Assembly: GCF_001941865.1 (NCBI RefSeq)
Contig: NZ_CP016162.1
Coordinates: forward strand, 558,001-622,000
Origin: Pseudomonas alcaliphila JAB1
Lineage (GTDB): Bacteria > Pseudomonadota > Gammaproteobacteria > Pseudomonadales > Pseudomonadaceae
Reading direction: 5' to 3'
Length of the DNA: 64,000 bases
A model generated the notes under the pieces. It saw nothing but the letters and a program-made list of their open reading frames with translations. It searched no databases and was not told the DNA's origin. The position numbers and the translations under genes were made by a program. Positions 34,688 through 47,191 of this stretch are shown one piece after another (the first letter of the stretch is position 1; the number at the start of each line of letters is the position of its first letter).

Positions 34688-37432
34688 TTACGTCCGTTGG
34701 TCGGTCTGTGGCCGGCAGGGGTAGCGGCGCAGGCTGTCGATCAGTTCGCGGCCAGGAATCGGCTTGTCGAACAGGTAGCCCTGGCCTACGTCGCATTGCT
34801 GGCGGCGCAGGAAACCGAGCTGGGCGCCAGTTTCGATGCCTTCTGCGACCACCTTGAGTTTGAGGTTGTGGGCCATGGCAATCACCGCTGAGGTGATCTC
34901 CATGTCGTCCTGATTATCGGGAATGTCCTTGATGAAGCTGCGATCGATCTTGATCACGTCGATGGGGAATTTCTTCAGGTAGCTGAGCGAGGAATAACCG
35001 GTGCCGAAGTCGTCCATGGCCAGGGTCAGGCCCAGGCTCTTGAGACGGCCGAGCTGGTGGCGGGTGTCCTCGGTGGCTTCCAGCAGCAGGCTCTCGGTCA
35101 GTTCCAGTTCCAGCAGGCGCGGGTCGAGCTGTTCTTCATGCAGGATGGCGGCGATGGAGCCGACCAGATCGGGGTCGGAGAACTGCTTGGGTGACAGGTT
35201 GATCGCCACCTGCAGTTCGCCCATGCCGATGGCGGCGATCTGCTTGCTCATGCGGCAGGCCTGACGTGCTACCCACTTGCCGATGGGAATGATCAGGCCG
35301 GTTTCCTCGGCGACGCTGATGAACTGGTCAGGACGGATCATGCCCTTCTCCGGATGGTGCCAGCGCAGCAGCGCCTCCAGACCCAGCAACTGGCCGTTTT
35401 TCAGGCACAGCTTGGGCTGGTAGAACACCTCCAGTTCACTCTGGGTCAAGGCTCGGCGCAGGTTGTTCTCGACGAACAGCTTGTAGTTGGCCTCGGCATT
35501 GAGCTCTTCGGTGAACAGCTGCACCTGATGCTTGCCGTTGGCCTTGGCCTTGTGCAGGGCAAGGCCGGCGTGCTTCATCAACGTCTGCGGGTCGTCGCCG
35601 TGTTCCGGGGCCAGGGCCAGGCCAAGCGAGCCGGTGATGCTGATCAACTGGTTATCGACGAACAGCGGCTTGTCCAGGGTCTGCAGCACCTGATGAGCGA
35701 CGCGCAGGCCGCTGTCCTGATCGCAACCGTCGAGCAGGATGGCGAATTCGTTGCTGGCGAAGCGTGCCAGTGTGCCCTTGGCGCCGAGGCTGTTGCGCAG
35801 GCGCCGGGCCAGGGCCGAGAGCAGCTTGTCGCCGGTCTGGTGGCCGAGGCTGTCGTTGATCCGCTTGAAGTTGTCGATGTCCACCAACAGCAGGACCAGC
35901 GGCTGCTGCGTATTCTGAGCAAAGCGTTGTTCGAGGCTGCGGATGAACGAGGGGCGATTGCCCAGGTTGGTCAGGTTGTCGGTATAGGCCAGGCGTTCGA
36001 TGCGCTGCTGTGCCAGCTTGGCTTCGGTGACGTCTTCGTAGATGCCGATGTAGTGGGTCAGCTCGCCATCGTCGCCATACACCTTGGATATCGACAGATG
36101 GCCCCAGTAGGGGTCCAGGTTCTTGCGTCGGCTGCGGAACTCGCCCTGCCAGCTGCTGTGCTCGGCCAGGCTCGAGCCGGCATCGAACAGCAGGTCGCTG
36201 AGGTTGTTCAGCGCCGGCAGCTCGGACAGGCGGTGGCCGCAGACCTCGTCGCTGCTGTACAGGGTGATGGCCGTGAAGCTGGGGTTGACGTACTCCACCC
36301 GGCCGTCGCGGTCGACCAGCAGAAAGGCGCTGGCACTCTGTTCGACGGCGCGCTGGAACAGATGCAGGGCGCTGGTGGCGCTGCGTTTTTGCTGGTTGAT
36401 CAGCACCTGGGCGAACTGATCGGCCAACTCGCCGGCGAAGGCAATCTCGTCGGCCTGCCAGGTGCGTAGGCCGCCGATATGTTCCAGGCAGAGCACGCCG
36501 ACCACTTCGCCTTCGATGCGTATGCTGGCGTCGAGCATCGAGCAGATATCCAGCGGCTGCAGGTAGCTGGCGGCCAGTTCGCAGGTGCGCGGATCGTGCT
36601 GGGCGTCGTGCGCGTCGATGGCGCGGCCGCTGTGCAGTGCTTGCAGATACTGCGGGAAATTACGTGCGTTTATCGACGGTAGTTGTTCGTGGCGGTCCAG
36701 GTCGCGGCGGTACAGCGACACGGAATCCAGGTGATGACTGCCCAGCTTCCAGATGCCGGCGCGAGCGACGCCGTAGACCTCGCAGGCGGCCTGGGTGATC
36801 AGTTCGGCCGCTTCCTGCTGAGGGTCGCTGGAGGTGTAGCGCTGGCGCGCCAGACGCACGATCAGCTGCTGCTGGGTACGTGAACGGGCGAGGTGTTGCA
36901 GGTGGTCATTCTGGGTGCGCTGATATTGCTGCAGCGAGCTGCGTAGTTGCTGATTCTGCGTGTACAGCTCCTGCTCGGCAGGGGCGAACTGATCGAGGCT
37001 CTCGTCTGCTACCAGCAGATAGCCGCGCAGCAACTGGCGGTTGCGCTGTTTGAAGGGTTCGCCCATCTCCAGCAGGGTCAGAGCACCTTGCGGGGTATGC
37101 AGGGTGTAGCGCACCAGGTAATGCGGGCCTTGCAGCAGTTGCTGCTGGATGGCGTCGTGCAGGCGATAGCGCGCTTCGGGTTCCATCAGGCTGGCGTAGG
37201 GGGCGTCCACCAGTGCACAGAGATCGCTGGCGCTGATACCTAGCTGGCGTTCACAGGCCGGGTCGAGAAACAGCAGTGCCCAGCTTGGCTCGTTCAAGCG
37301 CTCGAAACGCAGCATGCCGAGCCGCGAGGGCACTGGCAACTGCGTCACAACCTCGGCTGCCGAGCGTGCGCTGGCATCGGGATGGCTTTTCATTGGGCGG
37401 CGGGCTTCCAGTATGCTGACCAGGCGAGGCAT
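34688..37432 (-). CDS. dipA: c-di-GMP phosphodiesterase DipA (GAF-PAS-GGDEF-EAL)
   Basis: The 914-residue protein has a PAS-like N-terminal part, a GAF domain near 190-345, a PAS domain near 365-480 ([22 protein letters not shown]), a degenerate GGDEF domain with ASNEF near 554-558, and an EAL domain from about 670. EAL signatures are [14 protein letters not shown] and [16 protein letters not shown], so phosphodiesterase activity is likely while cyclase activity is not. P. aeruginosa DipA, which drives biofilm dispersal and chemotaxis-linked c-di-GMP decay, has this architecture and a degenerate GGDEF, and lies between msrA and aceF as here. The start could be 37432 or Met14 at 37393. Confidence 0.9.
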   Translation of the reverse strand: MPRLVSILEARRPMKSHPDASARSAAEVVTQLPVPSRLGMLRFERLNEPSWALLFLDPACERQLGISASDLCALVDAPYASLMEPEARYRLHDAIQQQLLQGPHYLVRYTLHTPQGALTLLEMGEPFKQRNRQLLRGYLLVADESLDQFAPAEQELYTQNQQLRSSLQQYQRTQNDHLQHLARSRTQQQLIVRLARQRYTSSDPQQEAAELITQAACEVYGVARAGIWKLGSHHLDSVSLYRRDLDRHEQLPSINARNFPQYLQALHSGRAIDAHDAQHDPRTCELAASYLQPLDICSMLDASIRIEGEVVGVLCLEHIGGLRTWQADEIAFAGELADQFAQVLINQQKRSATSALHLFQRAVEQSASAFLLVDRDGRVEYVNPSFTAITLYSSDEVCGHRLSELPALNNLSDLLFDAGSSLAEHSSWQGEFRSRRKNLDPYWGHLSISKVYGDDGELTHYIGIYEDVTEAKLAQQRIERLAYTDNLTNLGNRPSFIRSLEQRFAQNTQQPLVLLLVDIDNFKRINDSLGHQTGDKLLSALARRLRNSLGAKGTLARFASNEFAILLDGCDQDSGLRVAHQVLQTLDKPLFVDNQLISITGSLGLALAPEHGDDPQTLMKHAGLALHKAKANGKHQVQLFTEELNAEANYKLFVENNLRRALTQSELEVFYQPKLCLKNGQLLGLEALLRWHHPEKGMIRPDQFISVAEETGLIIPIGKWVARQACRMSKQIAAIGMGELQVAINLSPKQFSDPDLVGSIAAILHEEQLDPRLLELELTESLLLEATEDTRHQLGRLKSLGLTLAMDDFGTGYSSLSYLKKFPIDVIKIDRSFIKDIPDNQDDMEITSAVIAMAHNLKLKVVAEGIETGAQLGFLRRQQCDVGQGYLFDKPIPGRELIDSLRRYPCRPQTDQRT

Positions 37433-37532
37433 CCGTTCTCAGTACAGGCCTGCTGCTGCCAGAGGGCGCAGCGGCACGGACGGAGGCTAGGGCTCAGGCC
37501 TACTTCACTATAGCGTTCGGCAAGGGTGCATC

Positions 37533-38066
37533 ATGCAAGCGAGACTGACAAGAAAACTCATGGCCATGGTGCTTGGCGGAGCACTTTTTACGGCCATACC
37601 CGCGGTTGCCGGCGCCGATAATGCGGCGCCGCTGCAGGGCGCCGAGCAGGCTGCTTATCTGGACGGGCTCAAGCGTCTTTATCTGACCGACAACGAGCGC
37701 AATGCGTTGCTCTCGCACAGCAACGCATTGCTGGAAACCTACGCCCTGCGCGCGGGTTACCAGGTTGGCCAGGCGCAGCGGCAGGACCTGCTGTATCGCT
37801 TCAATGTCGGCAATGCCGGCGAGCTTATCCTGCGTGAGGAGAGTCGTGGCGCGCAGGGCACCGCCATCTCGGTGCGCAATCAGCGTATTGCGGTGTTCGG
37901 TATCGATCCGTTCATCCGCTACGAGTGTCCGACCGGCGGTATCCGCTGTGTGCTGTTCAATCCGGCTGATGGCAGCCCGTTGTTGAGCATCGTGCGTGAT
38001 CACCAGGGTGCAGGCGAGTTGGCCAAGGCGCTGAGCTTTCTGATTCGCAATGTGCAGAAGGGCTGA
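37533..38066 (+). CDS. Secreted or periplasmic protein of unknown function
   Basis: The 177-residue protein begins with a signal peptide (MQARLTRKLMAMVLGGALFTAIPAVAGA), cleaved around residue 27. The mature part has no cysteine pair for the cell wall, but Cys130 and Cys136 (YECPTGGIRCVLF) could form a disulfide. It does not match a family I recognise. It is divergent from dipA and convergent with aceF, sharing a terminator. The stretch NEPLLSIVRDHQG-like (GSPLLSIVRDHQGAGELAKAL) suggests an alpha/beta fold but no function. Confidence 0.75.
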   Translation: MQARLTRKLMAMVLGGALFTAIPAVAGADNAAPLQGAEQAAYLDGLKRLYLTDNERNALLSHSNALLETYALRAGYQVGQAQRQDLLYRFNVGNAGELILREESRGAQGTAISVRNQRIAVFGIDPFIRYECPTGGIRCVLFNPADGSPLLSIVRDHQGAGELAKALSFLIRNVQKG

Positions 38067-38092
38067 GAGGCCTCGCACCGCTCTGAAAGAAT

Positions 38093-38124
38093 GCAAAAAA
38101 AACCCCGCCTGAATGGGCGGGGTT
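38093..38124 (-). terminator. Terminator of aceEF
   Basis: A 9-bp stem (38101-38109 with 38116-38124) and six-base loop is followed on the minus strand by a run of T (complement of the A tract at 38095-38102). It ends aceF and lies between aceF and the convergent secreted protein gene. Confidence 0.85.
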
Positions 38125-38155
38125 GAGGATGCGAGCGTGGCGTGCTCGAAACGAT

Positions 38156-40129
38156 TTACAGCAGGATGGTGCGGATATCGGCCAGCAGCTGCGACAGACG
38201 CTGAGTGAAGCGTGCCGCGGCAGCGCCGTTGATCACTCGGTGGTCGTAGGACAGCGACAGCGGCAGCATCAGCTTGGGCTGGAAGGCCTTGCCATCCCAC
38301 ACCGGCTGCATGGTCGCCTTGCTGACACCCAGGATCGCCACTTCCGGCGCGTTGACGATCGGCGTGAAGCCGGTGCCGCCAATGTGGCCGAGGCTGGAGA
38401 TGGTGAAGCAGGCGCCCTGCATGTCATCAGCCGAAAGCTTCTTGGTGCGCGCTTTCTCCGCCAGGGCGGCGGCCTCAGCCGCGAGCTGCAGCAGGCTCTT
38501 CTGATCGACGTTCTTGATCACTGGCACCAGCAGGCCGTCCGGCGTATCGACGGCGAAGCCGATATGCACGTACTTCTTGCGGATGATCGCCTTGCCGCTC
38601 GGGGCCAGCGAACTGTTGAAGTCCGGCAGTTCCTTGAGCAGATGCGCGCAGGCCTTGAGCAGCAGTGGTAGCACGGTCAGCTTGACGCCGGCCTTTTCCG
38701 CCACGGCCTTCTGCGCGACGCGGAAGGCTTCCAGGTCGGTGATATCGGCCGAATCGAACTGGGTCACGTGCGGCACGTTGAGCCAGCTGCGGTGCAGGTT
38801 GGCGGCGCCGACCTGCATCAGGCGGGTCATCGCCACTTCTTCGATTTCGCCGAATTTGCTGAAGTCCACGGTCGGGATCGGCGGGATGCCGGCGCCACCG
38901 GTGGCAGCAGCGGCAGTCGCCTGCGGTGCGGCCTTGGCCTTGTGCATCATCGCCTTGACGTACACCTGCACGTCTTCCTTGAGGATGCGACCTTTCGGGC
39001 CGGTGCCAGTGATATCGGTCAGTTCCACACCGAAGTCACGAGCCAGCTGACGCACGGCGGGACCGGCATGCACCTTGGCGCCATCGCGCTTGGGCGCGTT
39101 GGCGACTTCGGCGGCAGCAGCCGACAGCGAGGCGATGGCGCGTACTTCTGCGGCCACTTCCGGTGCGGCACCTTCCGGTACGCGGTGCACTTGCTGGCTG
39201 GCTTGCGCCGGCGCAGCGGCCGGTGCAGCGCCCGCGACCTTGAGCTTGAGAATCAGGTCACCAGTGCCGACTTCGGCGTCCAGCTTGACCAGCACTTCTT
39301 CCACCACGCCGGCAGCCGGCGAAGGGATTTCCATGGAGGCCTTGTCGGACTCCAGGGTGATCAGCGACTGGTCGGCTTCGATGCTGTCACCAGCCTTGAC
39401 CATGACCTCAATGACCTTGACCTTGCCGTCGGTGCCAATGTCCGGCACGTGCACGTCCTGCACCGAAGCAGCAGCCGGGGCGGCGGCAGCGGGAGCAGGT
39501 GCGGCGGCAGGCGCAGCAGCAGGTGCAGCGGCTTGAGCCGGCGCAGCACTGGTGGTTGCGCCACCAGCGGTGCGCAGCTTGAGGATCAGGTCGCCGGTGC
39601 CGACTTCGGCATCCAGCTTGACCAGCACTTCTTCCACCACGCCGGCAGCCGGCGAGGGGATTTCCATGGAGGCCTTGTCGGACTCCAGGGTGATCAGCGA
39701 CTGGTCGGCTTCGATTGTGTCGCCGGCCTTGACCATGACTTCGATGACTTTGACCTTGCCGTCGGTGCCGATATCCGGCACGTGCACGTCCTGTACGCTG
39801 CTGGTCGCGGCAGCTGCAGGAGCCGCCGCCGGAGCAGCTGCTTGCGGCGCTTCGGCAGGTGCTGCTGCGGCTTTCGGCGCAGGCGCCGCTTGCGCAGCAC
39901 CTTCGACTTCCAGCACCAGCAGCTCGTCGCCTTCCTTCAGGCGGTCGCCGATCTTGACCTTCAGTTCCTTGATCACGCCGGCCTTGGGCGAGGGCACTTC
40001 CATGGAGGCCTTGTCGGACTCCAGAGTCAGTACGCTCTGGTCGGCTTCGATACGGTCGCCGACCTTCACCAGCAGTTCAATCACCTCGCCTTCACCGCCG
40101 AGGTCGGGTACGCGAATCAATTCACTCAT
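38156..40129 (-). CDS. aceF: Pyruvate dehydrogenase E2 (dihydrolipoamide acetyltransferase)
   Basis: AceF transfers acetyl from lipoyl-lysine to CoA and forms the core of the pyruvate dehydrogenase complex. The 657-residue protein has three lipoyl domains, with lipoyl Lys in three LESDKASME motifs, near residues 40, 155 and 265. Ala/Pro-rich linkers separate them. The E1/E3-binding domain is near 355-395 (GPAVRQLARDFGVELTDITG), and the catalytic domain is 430-657. The catalytic motif is DHRVINGAAAARF (His630, Asn634), as in Azotobacter E2. Lipoyl domains 2 and 3 are almost identical and lie in a 333-base tandem repeat. It is 11 bases downstream of aceE. Confidence 0.97.
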   Translation of the reverse strand: MSELIRVPDLGGEGEVIELLVKVGDRIEADQSVLTLESDKASMEVPSPKAGVIKELKVKIGDRLKEGDELLVLEVEGAAQAAPAPKAAAAPAEAPQAAAPAAAPAAAATSSVQDVHVPDIGTDGKVKVIEVMVKAGDTIEADQSLITLESDKASMEIPSPAAGVVEEVLVKLDAEVGTGDLILKLRTAGGATTSAAPAQAAAPAAAPAAAPAPAAAAPAAASVQDVHVPDIGTDGKVKVIEVMVKAGDSIEADQSLITLESDKASMEIPSPAAGVVEEVLVKLDAEVGTGDLILKLKVAGAAPAAAPAQASQQVHRVPEGAAPEVAAEVRAIASLSAAAAEVANAPKRDGAKVHAGPAVRQLARDFGVELTDITGTGPKGRILKEDVQVYVKAMMHKAKAAPQATAAAATGGAGIPPIPTVDFSKFGEIEEVAMTRLMQVGAANLHRSWLNVPHVTQFDSADITDLEAFRVAQKAVAEKAGVKLTVLPLLLKACAHLLKELPDFNSSLAPSGKAIIRKKYVHIGFAVDTPDGLLVPVIKNVDQKSLLQLAAEAAALAEKARTKKLSADDMQGACFTISSLGHIGGTGFTPIVNAPEVAILGVSKATMQPVWDGKAFQPKLMLPLSLSYDHRVINGAAAARFTQRLSQLLADIRTILL

Positions 40130-40140
40130 CGCTACGCTCC

Positions 40141-42786
<2,646 letters not shown>

Positions 42787-42898
42787 GGCTTGCTCCAGGG
42801 CGGAAAGGCTTCCAGAATCGGAGGCCAGTTGGGTCTCGCCGGCTTTGTGGGCGGGCGAGTTGAAATTCTTGGATTTACCGGGGGTAGGGCCGGCCGCT

Positions 42899-42966
42899 TG
42901 TAGTTTTACTACATTTCGACGACGGATTCAGCCCTCTGGATACAATTCTTTCGTAGTAAAACTACA
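42899..42966. promoter_or_regulatory. Two operator-like dyads between aceE and glnE
   Basis: Site 1 is TGTAGT-TTT-ACTACA at 42899-42913. Site 2 is CGTAGT-AAA-ACTACA at 42952-42966, one mismatch from perfect. The 15-base cores also form a perfect inverted repeat of each other (42899-42913 complements 42953-42967 with one extra base each side). Centres are 53 bases apart, close to five helical turns. The GT-N3-AC symmetry suits a FadR-type GntR regulator, in the way PdhR controls aceEF in E. coli, but the protein is not in the window. Confidence 0.65.
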
Positions 42967-43057
42967 ATCCGCGGCACCGCCGGCCGCGCGTGCCCCGCTG
43001 GAGCGGGGCTGCGGGCGATTGCACCGTGCGTTCGGCAGTCCGCCAAAAGGATAGACC

Positions 43058-46015
43058 ATGAGCCTGCCGTTGCTGGTCGAGTTGCCCCCTTCCCTTATCC
43101 CCCTGGCCGAACGTGCCGAGCAGTCACTGCAAACCGCTTTGGCCGAACATCAAGCTCTGGCTGAACGTGTCGCCGCCTGGCCGCAAGAACGCCGCAATGC
43201 CTGGCGGCAGGTGTCGGCGCTGAGCGATTTCGTCGCTGAGCAGGCTCAGCGTGATCCACAGATGTTCGTCGCGCTGGCGGAGTCCGGTGAGCTGGAGCGC
43301 AGCCTGGCATCGGGCGAGCTGCGCCAGCAACTGGAGGCGCAGTTGGCCGAGTGTGCCGATGAGGATGCCCTGGGGCGCTGCTTGCGGCGTTTTCGCAATC
43401 GCCAGCAACTGCGCATCATCTGGCGCGACTTCAGCCGCCAGGCGGCGCTCGGTGAAACCTGTCGCGATCTGTCCGATCTCGCCGATGCCTGCATCGATCT
43501 GGCCTATCACTGGCTGTACCCACGCCATTGCGCGCAGTTCGGTACGCCGGTGGGCCGGCGCAGCGGCCAGCCGCAGCATATGGTGATCCTCGGCATGGGC
43601 AAGCTCGGTGCGCACGAGCTCAACCTGTCTTCGGACATCGACCTGATCTTCGGCTATCCCGAAGGTGGCGAGACCGAGGGCGTCAAGCGTCCGCTGGATA
43701 ATCAGGAGTTCTTCATTCGTCTGGGGCAGAAGCTGATCAAGGCACTGGATGCGATCACCGTCGACGGCTTCGTGTTCCGCACCGACATGCGCCTGCGCCC
43801 CTATGGTTCCAGCGGTGCGCTGGTGTTCAGCTTCAATGCGCTGGAGCAGTACTACCAGGATCAGGGGCGTGACTGGGAGCGCTACGCCATGATCAAGGCG
43901 CGCGTGGTGGGTGGCGATCAGGCCGCGGGTGCCGAACTGCTGGAAATGCTGCGCCCCTTCGTCTACCGCCGTTATCTGGATTTCTCCGCCATCGAGGCGC
44001 TGCGCGCGATGAAGCTGCTGATTCAGCAGGAAGTGCGGCGCAAGGGTATGAGCGAGAACATCAAGCTCGGCGCCGGCGGCATTCGCGAGATCGAGTTCAT
44101 CGCCCAGGCCTTCCAGCTGATTCACGGCGGGCGCGACCTCAGCCTGCAGCAGCGGCCGCTGCTCAAGGTACTGACCACGCTGGAGGGGCAGGGCTATCTA
44201 CCGTCTGCCGTGGTTGCGGAGATGAAGGAAGGCTACGAGTTCCTGCGTTATGCCGAGCACGCTCTGCAGGGTATCGGTGATCGGCAGACGCAGATGCTGC
44301 CGGCCGACCCGCAGGATCAGGCGCGTGTGGCGGCGATCATGGGTTTCGCTGACTGGACGAGTTTTCATGAGCGCCTGATGCACTGGCGTGGCCGCATCGA
44401 ATGGCATTTCCAGCAGGTGATTGCCGATCCTGACGAAGATGAGTCGGATGCTGGCGAGGCCTGCGTTGGCGCCGAGTGGCTGCCTTTGTGGCAAGGGGCG
44501 CTGGACGATGAGGCTGCCGCGCTGCAGCTGCAGGAGGCAGGCTTCATCGAGCCTGGCGCAGCCTGTCGGCGTCTGGGGGATCTGCGCAACGGTCCGCAGG
44601 TGCGCGCCATGCAGCGCCTCGGTCGTGAACGTCTGGATGCGTTCATCCCACGCCTGCTGGCGCAGACCGTCGAGCACGACAAGCCGGATCTGGTGCTGGA
44701 GCGGGTGCTGCCGCTGGTGGAGAAGGTCGCACGGCGTTCGGCCTACCTGGTGCTTTTGAGCGAAAACCCAGGCGCGCTGGAGCGACTGATCAGTCTTTGC
44801 GCAGGTAGCCCGTGGATCGCCGAGCAGATCGCCCGCTATCCGCTGTTGCTCGATGAGCTGCTCAACGAAGGGCGGCTGTATTCGCCGCCGCTGGCGCCGG
44901 AGCTGGCGGCCGAGCTGCGTGAACGGCTGATCCGTATTCCCGAGGAGGATCTGGAGCAGCAGATGGAGGCGCTGCGTCACTTCAAGCTGGCCCACAGCCT
45001 GCGCGTGGCAGCGTCGGAAATCGCCGGTACGCTGCCCTTGATGAAGGTGTCGGACTACCTGACCTGGCTGGCCGAGGCGATTCTCGATCAGGTGCTGGCG
45101 CTGGCCTGGCAGCATACGGTGCAGCGTCATGGTCGCCCGCAGCGTGCCGATGGCACACCGTGCGACCCGGACTTCATCATCGTCGGTTATGGCAAGGTCG
45201 GTGGCCTGGAATTCGGCCATGGCTCGGACCTGGATCTGGTGTTCATCCATGACGGCGACCCACAGGCCGAGACCGACGGCGCCAAGCCCATTGATGGCGC
45301 GCAGTTCTTCACCCGTCTGGGCCAGCGCATCATTCACCTGCTGACCACCCAGACCACCTCCGGCGCGCTCTACGAGGTGGACATGCGCCTGCGACCATCG
45401 GGCGCAGCCGGGCTTCTGGTCAGCTCGCTCGGCGCCTTCCAGCGCTATCAGGAAAACGAGGCCTGGACCTGGGAACACCAGGCGCTGGTGCGCGCACGGG
45501 TGCTGGTGGGATGTTCGCGCCTGGCCGGCGAATTCGCTCGCGTGCGCGCCGAGGTGCTCGGTCGTCAGCGCGATATCGCGGCACTGCGCGTCGAGGTCAG
45601 CGAGATGCGCGCGAAGATGCGCGACAACCTTGGCAACAAAAATACCGCAGCCGGAACGGCGCCGAATGCCTTCGAGGCCACGTCCTCCTTCGATCTGAAG
45701 CAGGACGCCGGTGGTATCGTCGATATCGAATTTATGGTGCAATACGCGGCTCTGGCCTGGTCGTGGCAACACCCGCAGCTACTCGAGTTCACCGATAACA
45801 TCCGCATTCTGGAAGGTCTGGAACGGGTCGGTCTGATGAGCGCCGAGGATGCCGCCTTGCTGCGCGAGGTCTACAAGATCTACCGCTCGGCTGCCCATCG
45901 CCAGGCGCTGCAGAAGCAGCCTGGGGTGGTGCCGGGGGATCAGTTCCAGGATGAGCGCCGCGCCGTGATGCGCCTGTGGCGTGAGCTGGGGCTTGAGTTG
46001 AACAATGGGGCCTGA
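43058..46015 (+). CDS. glnE: Glutamine synthetase adenylyltransferase/deadenylylase
   Basis: GlnE adds or removes AMP on glutamine synthetase in response to PII and glutamine, setting nitrogen assimilation. The 985-residue protein has two nucleotidyltransferase domains. The N-terminal deadenylylase has GMGKLGAHELNLSSDIDLI near residues 175-195, and the C-terminal adenylylase has GYGKVGGLEFGHGSDLDLVF near 703-722. A helical regulatory linker joins them. AAGGAT lies eight bases before the ATG. It diverges from aceEF and is followed by ilvE after 49 bases, an arrangement also known in P. aeruginosa. Confidence 0.97.
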   Translation: MSLPLLVELPPSLIPLAERAEQSLQTALAEHQALAERVAAWPQERRNAWRQVSALSDFVAEQAQRDPQMFVALAESGELERSLASGELRQQLEAQLAECADEDALGRCLRRFRNRQQLRIIWRDFSRQAALGETCRDLSDLADACIDLAYHWLYPRHCAQFGTPVGRRSGQPQHMVILGMGKLGAHELNLSSDIDLIFGYPEGGETEGVKRPLDNQEFFIRLGQKLIKALDAITVDGFVFRTDMRLRPYGSSGALVFSFNALEQYYQDQGRDWERYAMIKARVVGGDQAAGAELLEMLRPFVYRRYLDFSAIEALRAMKLLIQQEVRRKGMSENIKLGAGGIREIEFIAQAFQLIHGGRDLSLQQRPLLKVLTTLEGQGYLPSAVVAEMKEGYEFLRYAEHALQGIGDRQTQMLPADPQDQARVAAIMGFADWTSFHERLMHWRGRIEWHFQQVIADPDEDESDAGEACVGAEWLPLWQGALDDEAAALQLQEAGFIEPGAACRRLGDLRNGPQVRAMQRLGRERLDAFIPRLLAQTVEHDKPDLVLERVLPLVEKVARRSAYLVLLSENPGALERLISLCAGSPWIAEQIARYPLLLDELLNEGRLYSPPLAPELAAELRERLIRIPEEDLEQQMEALRHFKLAHSLRVAASEIAGTLPLMKVSDYLTWLAEAILDQVLALAWQHTVQRHGRPQRADGTPCDPDFIIVGYGKVGGLEFGHGSDLDLVFIHDGDPQAETDGAKPIDGAQFFTRLGQRIIHLLTTQTTSGALYEVDMRLRPSGAAGLLVSSLGAFQRYQENEAWTWEHQALVRARVLVGCSRLAGEFARVRAEVLGRQRDIAALRVEVSEMRAKMRDNLGNKNTAAGTAPNAFEATSSFDLKQDAGGIVDIEFMVQYAALAWSWQHPQLLEFTDNIRILEGLERVGLMSAEDAALLREVYKIYRSAAHRQALQKQPGVVPGDQFQDERRAVMRLWRELGLELNNGA

Positions 46016-46064
46016 TGCCCCACCTACTGATCGAACCGTGAAGCGAATTTGAGGAGCAGGCAAG

Positions 46065-46988
46065 ATGTCGATGTCCGACCGTGATGGCGTGATCTGGTAC
46101 GACGGCAAACTGGTGCCGTGGCGCGAAGCCAACACCCATGTGCTGACCCATACCCTGCACTACGGCATGGGCGTGTTCGAGGGCGTGCGTGCCTACAACA
46201 CCCCGGACGGCACCGCGATCTTCCGCCTGCAGGCGCACACCGACCGCCTGTTCGATTCGGCGCACATCTTCAACATGCAGATCCCTTTCAGCAAGGAAGA
46301 GATCAACGAAGCCCAGCGCGCCGCCGTGCGTGAAAATGGTCTGGAAAGCGCCTACCTGCGCCCGATGGTGTTCTTCGGTAGCGAAGGCATGGGCCTGCGC
46401 GCTTCCGGCCTGAAGGTGCACGTGATCGTCGCTGCCTGGCACTGGGGCGCCTACATGGGCGAAGAAGCGCTGGAAGCCGGCATCAAGGTGCGCACCAGCT
46501 CCTACACCCGCCACCACGTCAACATCGCCATGACCCGTGCCAAGGCCAACGGTAACTACATCAACTCGATGCTGGCCCTGCAGGAAGCCATCTCTGGCGG
46601 CGCCGACGAGGCCATGCTGCTGGACCCGGAAGGCTACGTGGCCGAGGGCTCGGGCGAGAACATCTTCCTGGTCAAGGACGGTGTGGTGTACACCCCGGAG
46701 GTGACCTCCTGCCTCAACGGCATCACTCGCAGCACCATCCTGACCCTGGCTGAAGAACACGGCATCAAGGTGGTCGAGAAACGCATCACCCGTGATGAGG
46801 TGTACATCGCCGACGAGGCCTTCTTCACCGGCACCGCCGCTGAAGTCACGCCGATTCGTGAAGTGGATGGTCGCAAGATTGGTGCCGGCCGCCGTGGTCC
46901 GGTTACCGAGAAGCTGCAGAAAGCCTACTTCGACCTGGTCACCGGCAAGACCAGTGGCCACGCCGAATGGCGTACGCTGGTTAAATAA
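46065..46988 (+). CDS. ilvE: Branched-chain amino acid aminotransferase
   Basis: IlvE catalyses the last step of valine, leucine and isoleucine synthesis and the first of their catabolism, exchanging the amino group with 2-oxoglutarate/glutamate using PLP. The 307-residue protein is class IV. The N-terminal motif LTHTLHYGMGVFEGVRAY and the PLP Lys160 in TRAKANGNYINSML are typical. The segment EGSGENIFLVKDGVVYTP also matches. GGAG lies about 11 bases before the ATG at 46065; a second ATG two codons later is possible. It follows glnE on the same strand. Confidence 0.97.
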   Translation: MSMSDRDGVIWYDGKLVPWREANTHVLTHTLHYGMGVFEGVRAYNTPDGTAIFRLQAHTDRLFDSAHIFNMQIPFSKEEINEAQRAAVRENGLESAYLRPMVFFGSEGMGLRASGLKVHVIVAAWHWGAYMGEEALEAGIKVRTSSYTRHHVNIAMTRAKANGNYINSMLALQEAISGGADEAMLLDPEGYVAEGSGENIFLVKDGVVYTPEVTSCLNGITRSTILTLAEEHGIKVVEKRITRDEVYIADEAFFTGTAAEVTPIREVDGRKIGAGRRGPVTEKLQKAYFDLVTGKTSGHAEWRTLVK

Positions 46989-47008
46989 GCGATTGCTCGA
47001 AGGCTCGA

Positions 47009-47173
47009 CGGGGAGGCCTCAAGAGTCCGCCGGTAATCTTGCGAGCTAGAGTCAGGCTAGGCGCAACAGGGGCGAGGGCGTGAGTTTACTGCGGTAAATG
47101 AACGCCCGAGGCCCTTTTGCAACGACGCATGACCGACGCGCAGCTGATTGCAGGCGGGCTCTGAGCCTCCCCG
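47009..47173. repeat. Candidate MITE-like dispersed repeat between ilvE and waaF
   Basis: A 165-base intergenic block begins CGGGGAGGCCTCAAGAG and ends CTCTGAGCCTCCCCG, imperfect terminal inverted repeats of about 15 bases. Inside, 47069-47118 is an imperfect inverted repeat centred on TTTACTGCGGTAAA. The flanking motifs GTCAGGCTAGGCGCAA and GACGCATGACCGACGCGCAGC look like those of repeats found in several Pseudomonas genomes, but I could not test for other copies. No open reading frame of note is contained. Possible start-up effects on waaF are unknown. Confidence 0.5.
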
Positions 47174-47191
47174 GTCGTTTCTGGAAAAGAT

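Noticed and set aside
38124..38671. 182-codon plus-strand frame over the end of aceF
   Set aside because: Antisense shadow of the AceF catalytic domain.
44198..45772. 524-codon minus-strand frame inside glnE
   Set aside because: Mirror of the glnE coding frame, with no plausible start signal or family match.
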